From: CAWHOW01 sp050013795
GTDB taxonomy: Bacteria > Bacteroidota > Bacteroidia > Bacteroidales > CG2-30-32-10
Assembly (NCBI GenBank): GCA_050013795.1
Contig: JBEKEO010000117.1
Span: forward strand, 1-9,247
Length of the DNA stretch: 9,247 nt
Reading direction: 5' to 3'
Each line of letters opens with the position of its first letter. Position 1 is the stretch's first letter. Under the pieces are notes generated by a model. It did no database searches and was not told the DNA's origin. It saw only the letters and a program-made list of their open reading frames with translations. This document shows positions 3,936-9,247 of this stretch, in pieces. The translations under genes and the position numbers were made by a program.

Positions 3936-5975
3936 ATGACATCAACTATAAAATATTTTCTTTTCATACTGGCATTATGCTTCTGTTGTTTCACTTTACC
4001 GGCACAGCACAGCATGATAGATTCCTTAAAAGCTATCATAGCAAAAGACAAAGAAGATACAAACAAAGTAAATCACCTGAATTTGGCAGGCGATGAATGG
4101 AAAATGATTGGAAAATACGACAGTTCACTTCGATACTGTAAGGCCGCAATACAATTAGCCCAATCATTGAATTTCCAGAAAGGCATTGCCAGCTCGTACA
4201 ACAACATCGGAAATGTTTCATACAGGCAGGGCAATTTCGTTGAAGCGCTTAAAAACCATTTTGCTTCACTGAAAATAAAAGAAACCACTAACGACCAACA
4301 AGGCATTGCCAATTCATATAACAACATCGGGTTGGTTTACGAAAGTCAGGGCAATTACCCCGAAGCGCTTAAAAACTTTTTTGCTTCGCTGAAAATAAGA
4401 GAAGCCCGGGGCGACAAACAGGGCATTGCCACCTCGTACAACAACATCGGCGATGTTTATTTCAACCAGGGCAATTACGCTGATGCCTATAAAAGCCATA
4501 TTGCTTCGCTTAAAATAAGGGGAGCTTTGGGCGACAAACAAGGCATCGCCAACTCATACAATAACATCGGCAATATTTATAATGTTCAGGGCAATTACCC
4601 CGAAGCCCTTAAAAATTATTTCTCTGCTTTGAAAATACTGGAAATCATTGGCGACAAACAGGGCATTGCCACCTCTTACAATAATATCGGTCTCGTTTAT
4701 TTCGGTCAGGGCAATTACTCCGATGCGCTTAAAAATTATTTCACTTCGCTGAAAATAAGGGAAGCCCTTGGCAACAGGCAAGGCATGGCGTCATCTTATG
4801 ATAACATAGGGGAAGTATACCGAAAAGAAAAACAGTTCAAAGAAGCGGAGGAGTATTTGCAAAAAGCCATTATGCTCTCCAAAGATATAGGAGATAAAGC
4901 TGAAATGGAAGAAAGTGAAAAAAACCTGAGTGAATTGGATTATGCAACAGGCAGCTTCAGGGATGCTTACGACCATTATAAACTCTACGTTATATATAAG
5001 GACAGCCTGGATAATGAAGAAGCCCTTAAAAAATCCATACAGCAAAGCATGAACTATGAATTTGAAAAGAAAGAAGCCGCCGCTAAAGCCGAACAGGATA
5101 AAAAGGATGCTGTGGCAGCTGCAGAGAGCAAGAGGGAAAAAGTAATCAGGTATACGGTAATAGGAGGTTTGTTGCTGGCGCTGGTGTTTTTATTTGTTGT
5201 TTACCGTTCGTGGCGTGTAACACTTAAGCAAAACAGGCTCATCAAAAAGCAAAAGAAACTGGTTGATGAAAAGAACCTTCAGTTAAATCAACAAAATGAA
5301 GAAATCCGCATACAGCGCGACGAGATTGATTTGCAAAAGAAGAAATCGGATGACCTGCTGCTGAATATACTTCCGGTAGAAGTTGCAGAAGAACTGAAAG
5401 CCAAAGGGAAATCAGATGCCAAGACGTACAGTTTGGTAACCGTGATGTTTACCGATTTCAAAGACTTTACCGAAGTAAGTGAAAATATAAGCGCCGAGCT
5501 ATTGGTTGCCGAGATTGATTATTGTTTCAGCGCTTTTGATAATATCATCCAAAAGTACAAGATAGAGAAAATAAAAACCATAGGAGATGCATACATCTGT
5601 GCTGCAGGGTTGCCTGTTTTAAACTTCACTCATCCGGTTGAAATGATAAATGCCGCTATTGAAATAAGAGATTTTATGCTCCTGCGCAAAACAGAAAAAG
5701 AAGCGAAAGGAGAAATTCCTTTCGAAATGAGAATTGGCATTCACACCGGGTCTGTTGTTGCGGGAATTGTCGGCGTGAAAAAGTTTGCTTATGATATTTG
5801 GGGTGATACGGTGAATATAGCAGCGAGAATGGAGTCGTCAGGCGAGGCAGGAAAAGTAAATATCAGCGGCAGCACATATAAACTGGTGAAAGATAAATTC
5901 AATTGTACCTATCGGGGAAAGATTCAGGCCAAACATAAAGGGGAGATAGATATGTATTTTGTGGAGAAAGCCTAA
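3936..5975 (+). CDS. Class III adenylate cyclase with periplasmic TPR sensor domain
   Basis: The protein has 679 residues and makes cAMP from ATP. Order: signal sequence (1-23, cut L-P-A|Q); about eight 40-residue TPR units (41-360), five of them near-identical (81-280) with S-Y-N-N-I-G, Q-G-N-Y and A-L-K-N; an Ala/Lys/Glu-rich coiled coil (about 362-402); one membrane span (about 404-423); a second coiled coil (about 427-470); an N-I-L-P linker; and the cyclase domain (about 495-679). Catalytic residues seen are metal Asp507 (F-T-D-F) and Asp551 (T-I-G-D). Adenine selection is by Lys547 (before T-I-G) and Asp620 (Y-D-I-W-G). Asn627 and Arg631 (N-I-A-A-R) complete the site. The Lys/Asp pair marks it as adenylate rather than guanylate cyclase. 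Signal peptide plus span places the TPRs in the periplasm and catalysis in the cytoplasm, probably as a dimer through the coiled coils. The signal sensed is unknown. It converges with the 5994-7019 gene, 18 bp away. Confidence 0.9.
   Translation: MTSTIKYFLFILALCFCCFTLPAQHSMIDSLKAIIAKDKEDTNKVNHLNLAGDEWKMIGKYDSSLRYCKAAIQLAQSLNFQKGIASSYNNIGNVSYRQGNFVEALKNHFASLKIKETTNDQQGIANSYNNIGLVYESQGNYPEALKNFFASLKIREARGDKQGIATSYNNIGDVYFNQGNYADAYKSHIASLKIRGALGDKQGIANSYNNIGNIYNVQGNYPEALKNYFSALKILEIIGDKQGIATSYNNIGLVYFGQGNYSDALKNYFTSLKIREALGNRQGMASSYDNIGEVYRKEKQFKEAEEYLQKAIMLSKDIGDKAEMEESEKNLSELDYATGSFRDAYDHYKLYVIYKDSLDNEEALKKSIQQSMNYEFEKKEAAAKAEQDKKDAVAAAESKREKVIRYTVIGGLLLALVFLFVVYRSWRVTLKQNRLIKKQKKLVDEKNLQLNQQNEEIRIQRDEIDLQKKKSDDLLLNILPVEVAEELKAKGKSDAKTYSLVTVMFTDFKDFTEVSENISAELLVAEIDYCFSAFDNIIQKYKIEKIKTIGDAYICAAGLPVLNFTHPVEMINAAIEIRDFMLLRKTEKEAKGEIPFEMRIGIHTGSVVAGIVGVKKFAYDIWGDTVNIAARMESSGEAGKVNISGSTYKLVKDKFNCTYRGKIQAKHKGEIDMYFVEKA
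4176..4895 (+). repeat. 120-bp tandem repeats encoding TPR units of the cyclase
   Basis: Six consecutive 120-bp units encode residues 81-320. The first five (4176-4775) are closely similar in DNA as well as protein, for example CAGGGCATTGCC, CAACATCGG and CAGGGCAATTAC recur at the same place in each. The sixth is diverged. DNA-level similarity suggests recent duplication or gene conversion, and the copy number may vary between strains or be collapsed in assembly. Confidence 0.85.
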
Positions 5976-5993
5976 GCCAGAACATTAATCACC

Positions 5994-7019
5994 TTACTTG
6001 GCACTTAAAGGCTGCTCTTCAAAAACCACACTGAGCAGTGTTTGCCCAACCGCTTTCAGTGTGTTCTTGTTAATGCCGTTCATATCGTCTTTAAGCGTAT
6101 GCCAGTATTTATAAAACCCGCTGCGGGTGCTGGCATCATGATTTATGATATCAATAGTGGGTATCTTGGCTATCATATTGATGTATAAATGATCGTCGGT
6201 AAGTTCTCCCATTTTAGAGAAAAGGAAATAATCGGAATACCCTGCGCGTATTCCAATATCCCATACTTTCTTCACAATGTCGGGGGCATATTTCATGGAT
6301 GTTCCTTCCTGATAAAAAGTAGCGCCTTCGTTGCCGACCATATCAATCACTATTCCAAATTTGGCGTAATAGCCTTTCACATGGGGGTTCTTAGCCCAGT
6401 ATTGCGAACCAAGGCACCATGTGTCTTCCTGTTCGGGAAAGCCACTTTTTTCAGGCTGTCCGTAATCTTCTACATCGAACAGTATTAAATCAATGCCTAT
6501 AGGAGGAGGGGTTTTGCTGAACTGCCTAGCAATTTCCATTAATATTCCAACGCCGCTGGCTCCATCGTTTGCAGCAGGTATAGGGGTTTTATGATTCTTT
6601 TCATCAGGGTCCTGATCGGCAAAAGGGCGGGAATCCCAGTGCGCACCAATAAAAATGCGGTTGTTGTTTTCAGGGAAGAATGAAACAATGATGTTCTTAA
6701 AATTAAGCGCTTTCCCGTCGAATCCCTTGGTTACTGATTCTTGTACGATGACATTCTTTGAATAAGTTTTAAACTTCGAAATGAGAAAATCGGCGCATTT
6801 GTCGTGAGCAGAAGAATTAGGTGTGCGCGGACCGAAAGCCACCTGCTTTGCCGTATAGTTATATGCTGAATCGGCATTGAAATCGGGGATGTTCACATTA
6901 GGGATGACTTTGGCAGTATCGGAACCGGGCTTATTGTGTTTGCATCCCCCGCAGGAAGTATAGAGAGAAGAAAAAAGAACTGCAATTAAAGCTAAGGGGA
7001 AGATTGATTTTTTAAGCAT
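5994..7019 (-). CDS. Glutaminyl-peptide cyclotransferase (type II glutaminyl cyclase, M28 fold)
   Basis: The protein has 341 residues. The N-terminus is basic then hydrophobic, ending L-Y-T-S-C23, a plausible lipobox. The residues after Cys (G-G-C) are not an acidic surface-export signal, so it probably stays periplasmic on the inner membrane. The rest is an M28 zinc-hydrolase fold. Visible are G-A-H127-W-D-S-R, A-N-D152-G-A-S-G (zinc), F-D-V-E184-D185-Y-G (catalytic Glu, zinc ligand), W201, I-D226-M-V-G, T-D-D276-H and Y-W306-H307-T (zinc His). The W-H-T and D-D-H motifs match animal glutaminyl cyclases rather than M28 aminopeptidases. The second zinc acid is Asp instead of the animal Glu, as I recall for Bacteroidota enzymes. 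Role: turning N-terminal Gln of exported proteins into pyroglutamate. It is often annotated simply as M28 peptidase. No TAnnTTTG box is visible just upstream; it may be co-transcribed with dxs. Confidence 0.8.
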   Translation of the reverse strand: MLKKSIFPLALIAVLFSSLYTSCGGCKHNKPGSDTAKVIPNVNIPDFNADSAYNYTAKQVAFGPRTPNSSAHDKCADFLISKFKTYSKNVIVQESVTKGFDGKALNFKNIIVSFFPENNNRIFIGAHWDSRPFADQDPDEKNHKTPIPAANDGASGVGILMEIARQFSKTPPPIGIDLILFDVEDYGQPEKSGFPEQEDTWCLGSQYWAKNPHVKGYYAKFGIVIDMVGNEGATFYQEGTSMKYAPDIVKKVWDIGIRAGYSDYFLFSKMGELTDDHLYINMIAKIPTIDIINHDASTRSGFYKYWHTLKDDMNGINKNTLKAVGQTLLSVVFEEQPLSAK

Positions 7020-7070
7020 GATGAATGGTTTGAGTAAATATTGATTTTAATATTACGTTAAAGTTTTTTT

Positions 7071-7164
7071 ACCGCAAAGGGCGCAAAGGTATCCGCCAAG
7101 CACACAAAGGGTTTTCCTTCTTTGCGAACTCTGCGTTTCTTTTCTTCGCGTTCTTCGCGGTTAA
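7071..7164. repeat. Imperfect inverted repeat built from CGCAAAG-like units, in the dxs-cyclotransferase spacer
   Basis: The left side reads ACCGCAAAGGGCGCAAAGG (7071-7089) and the right side ends CTTCGCGTTCTTCGCGGT (7144-7161). The outer ACCGC/GCGGT pairs perfectly, and the two sides are iterations of GC(A/G)AAG and its complement. Similar 'CTTTGCG...CTTCGCGG' strings are, from general knowledge, dispersed between genes in many bacteria. Transcribed from dxs it could fold into a long hairpin and act as a terminator or as a processing site before the downstream gene. It occupies most of the 167-bp gap, which holds no gene. Confidence 0.6.
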
Positions 7165-7186
7165 TTGTATATTTAAGTAACATAGG

Positions 7187-9109
7187 TTATTTTATTACAA
7201 GGTCCTTTACTGTTTTAATGATTCCGTCAACATGGTATCCGCATTCATTATATAGTTCCAGTTGGGTTCCCTGTTCTATGAAAGCATCAGGGATGCCGAG
7301 ACGCAGAACCTTTGCCTTATAATTATTATCAGACACAAATTCAAGCACTGCACTTCCCAGTCCGCCGATAATAGTTCCGTCTTCAACGGTTATCACTTTA
7401 TCAAATTTGCCAAACACCTCATGAAGCAGCTTATTATCTAATGGTTTTACAAAACGCATATCATAAAGGGCAAGGTTATATCCTTCTTTTTTAAGTTTGG
7501 CAATGGCTTCTAATGCAAAGTTCCCTACATGACCAATGGTGATAATGGCGGCATCTTTCCCGTCTTTTATCTTTCGGCCTTTTCCTATTTCTAATTCCGT
7601 AAAAGGAGTTTCCCAGTCGGGCATCACTCCGTTTCCTTTGGGATAACGTATGGCAAAAGGCCCGCTCTTGTTAAGCTGGGCAGTGAACATCATGTTCCTC
7701 AGCTCTTCCTCGTTCATAGGAGATGCCACGACCATATTGGGGATGCAGCGAAGATATGAAAGGTCGTAAGCCCCGTGATGCGTGGGACCATCCTCCCCTA
7801 CTAATCCACCGCGATCAATGCATAATACAACATGCAGGTTTTGAAGGGCAACATCATGAATGATCTGGTCGTATGCTCGCTGCATGAAAGAAGAATATAT
7901 ATTGCAATAAGGAATAAATCCCTGCACTGCAAGTCCGGCGGAAAATGTAACAGCATGTTGTTCGGCAATTCCCACATCGAAGGTCCTTTCGGGAATTGCT
8001 TCCATCATCATGGTCAGCGAACATCCTGTGGACATGGCAGGAGTAATGCCTACAATTTTCTCATTAAGTTTTGCAAGATCAACTATTGTTTTACCGAATA
8101 CATCCTGGTATTTGGGAGGAGTATTCTTATCAAGAGGCTTTTCAATAATCTCGCCTGTGTCCTTGTTAAAATATCCGGGTGCATGGAATTTAACCTGGTC
8201 TTTTTCTGCTTGCTCAAATCCTTTTCCTTTTACCGTAATACAATGAAGGATCTTAGGTCCCTGTATTTTGCTAAGGTCCTTTAAAATCTTTGTAAGCCTG
8301 AAAATATCGTTTCCGTCAACAGGCCCGAAATACCTGAAGTTTAACGATTCGAAAATATTACTCTGCCTGAAGATGGTTATTTTAATGGCATTTTCAATTT
8401 TCTGCACTATTGATCTTGCTTTGTTACCATATCGTCCGCGTTTTCCAAGAAGGCCCCAGATGCGATCTTTAACCCTATTATATGTTTGCGATGTAGTGAT
8501 GTCGGTAAGATATTCCTTTAATGCGCCGACATTCTTATCAATAGCAATACCATTATCGTTAAGTATTATCAGAATGTTGGCTTTTGAAACGCCTGCATGG
8601 TTAAGGGCTTCGAAAGCCATTCCGCCTGTCATGGAGCCATCACCTATCACGGCAATATGGTGTCTGCTGTTATCATTATTCAGTTTTGCTGCTATAGCCA
8701 TGCCTAGCGTAGCAGAAATTGAGGTAGAGGAGTGCCCCACGCCGAATGCATCGTATTCGCTTTCGCTCATTTTAGGAAAACCGCTAATGCCTTTGTATTT
8801 CCTGTTTGTAATAAAAGCATCTCTTCTGCCTGTAAGTATTTTATGTGCGTAAGCCTGATGACCAACGTCCCAGATCAGTTTATCATAAGGCGTATTGAAA
8901 ACATAATGAATGGCAACGGCTAGTTCAACAGCGCCAAGGCTGGCGCCAAGATGCCCGGGATGATGAGAAACCACATCAATAATAAATTTTCTTATCTCCG
9001 AACAAAGCTGGGGCAAATCTCCTTCATCCAGTTTCTTGAGATCCTCTGGCGAATTGATGCCAGCTAACAGATTTCTATTTACCGTATCAGCGCTCAATTT
9101 TGAAAACAA
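7187..9109 (-). CDS. dxs: 1-deoxy-D-xylulose-5-phosphate synthase
   Basis: The protein has 640 residues, full length for the family. This cytoplasmic thiamine-diphosphate enzyme condenses pyruvate and glyceraldehyde 3-phosphate to DXP and CO2, the first step of the MEP isoprenoid pathway and a source for thiamine and pyridoxal. Motifs: P-G-H-L-G-A-S-L-G (51-59); D-V-G-H-Q-A-Y-A-H-K (81-90); G-V-G-H-S-S-T-S (123-130); TPP/metal site G-D-G-S-M-T-G-G (156-163) with N-D-N (184-186); F-G-P-V-D-G (261-266); transketolase-like catalytic Glu383 in I-A-E-Q-H-A; substrate residues Tyr405, Arg433, Asp440 and Arg488, aligned with E. coli Tyr392, Arg420, Asp427 and Arg478. The C-terminal transketolase domain (about 500-640) ends the chain. 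Start: no ATG lies between the upstream in-frame stop and the conserved core, so TTG at 9107-9109 is chosen. A second TTG at 9095-9097 is an alternative. Confidence 0.97.
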   Translation of the reverse strand: MFSKLSADTVNRNLLAGINSPEDLKKLDEGDLPQLCSEIRKFIIDVVSHHPGHLGASLGAVELAVAIHYVFNTPYDKLIWDVGHQAYAHKILTGRRDAFITNRKYKGISGFPKMSESEYDAFGVGHSSTSISATLGMAIAAKLNNDNSRHHIAVIGDGSMTGGMAFEALNHAGVSKANILIILNDNGIAIDKNVGALKEYLTDITTSQTYNRVKDRIWGLLGKRGRYGNKARSIVQKIENAIKITIFRQSNIFESLNFRYFGPVDGNDIFRLTKILKDLSKIQGPKILHCITVKGKGFEQAEKDQVKFHAPGYFNKDTGEIIEKPLDKNTPPKYQDVFGKTIVDLAKLNEKIVGITPAMSTGCSLTMMMEAIPERTFDVGIAEQHAVTFSAGLAVQGFIPYCNIYSSFMQRAYDQIIHDVALQNLHVVLCIDRGGLVGEDGPTHHGAYDLSYLRCIPNMVVASPMNEEELRNMMFTAQLNKSGPFAIRYPKGNGVMPDWETPFTELEIGKGRKIKDGKDAAIITIGHVGNFALEAIAKLKKEGYNLALYDMRFVKPLDNKLLHEVFGKFDKVITVEDGTIIGGLGSAVLEFVSDNNYKAKVLRLGIPDAFIEQGTQLELYNECGYHVDGIIKTVKDLVIK

Positions 9110-9144
9110 ATATGTACTAACGTATAAAGCTTAATAAAATTGCA

Positions 9145-9152
9145 CAAATATA
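9145..9152 (-). promoter_or_regulatory. -7 box TATATTTG for dxs
   Basis: On the minus strand TATATTTG matches TAnnTTTG, 35 bp upstream of the TTG start. No TTG is found at the -33 distance; the region there is A/T-rich. The expected leader is about 30 nt. Bases 9153-9247 contain no supportable gene. Confidence 0.5.
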
Positions 9153-9247
9153 AATAAACATAATGGAAAATATTAAATTAATGAAGTTCCTGGCCTGTCA
9201 AACTTTGTGTATCCTTATGTAATTTTAAAAATAACTTATTATTTCAC

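Noticed and set aside
3887..4096. 69-codon plus-strand frame overlapping the start of the cyclase
   Set aside because: It starts inside the cyclase promoter -7 box and is out of frame with the signal peptide and TPR region.
5976..5993. Bidirectional terminator between the convergent genes
   Set aside because: The 18-bp gap contains no inverted repeat or T-tract. Any terminator would have to lie inside the coding ends.
8268..8852. 194-codon plus-strand frame within dxs
   Set aside because: It is a shadow of the dxs coding sequence, which is unambiguous on the other strand.
9162..9221. 19-codon plus-strand frame beginning M-E-N-I-K-L-M
   Set aside because: It is very short, lies behind the dxs promoter on the opposite strand and has no promoter box or recognisable product.

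Overview
The window looks like the end of a contig from an uncultured member of the Bacteroidota. The evidence is AT-rich DNA, TAnnTTTG-type -7 boxes in front of most genes, a type IX secretion (T9SS) C-terminal sorting domain, and signal peptides that all cleave before glutamine. A protein family seen mainly in this phylum, and the absence of clear Shine-Dalgarno sites, point the same way. The genus cannot be told from the sequence.

Layout. 1-120: low-complexity homopolymer end. 120-671: no intact gene; a mosaic of dispersed repeats and inverted repeats, with what looks like the last codons of a decayed paralogue of the next gene (168-197). 672-1460 (-): conserved protein of unknown function. 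1461-2007: divergent intergenic region filled by a 21-bp periodic lattice. Its left half is eleven copies of a semi-palindromic core GACCYNNGRGTC. Its right half is eleven (of twelve slots) copies of a TTGCAATGAAA-like motif in the same register. Promoters lie at both edges. 2008-2967 (+): secreted T9SS cargo. 3260-3808 (+): probable outer-membrane beta-barrel. 3936-5975 (+): membrane class III adenylate cyclase with a periplasmic TPR domain. 5994-7019 (-): M28-fold glutaminyl-peptide cyclotransferase (type II glutaminyl cyclase). 7020-7186: spacer with an imperfect inverted repeat. 7187-9109 (-): dxs, DXP synthase. 9110-9247: dxs promoter region.

Functional links. The three exported proteins (2008, 3260, 3936) each have Gln directly after the predicted signal peptidase I site. 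The window also encodes the periplasmic enzyme that would convert such N-terminal Gln to pyroglutamate, so the four genes illustrate the Bacteroidetes 'Q-rule'. The cyclase would turn a periplasmic TPR-sensed signal into cAMP. dxs starts the MEP isoprenoid pathway and seems unrelated to its neighbours. The most unusual structure is the 21-bp lattice: about 23 units, two helical turns each, with the conserved part of the unit switching halfway across.
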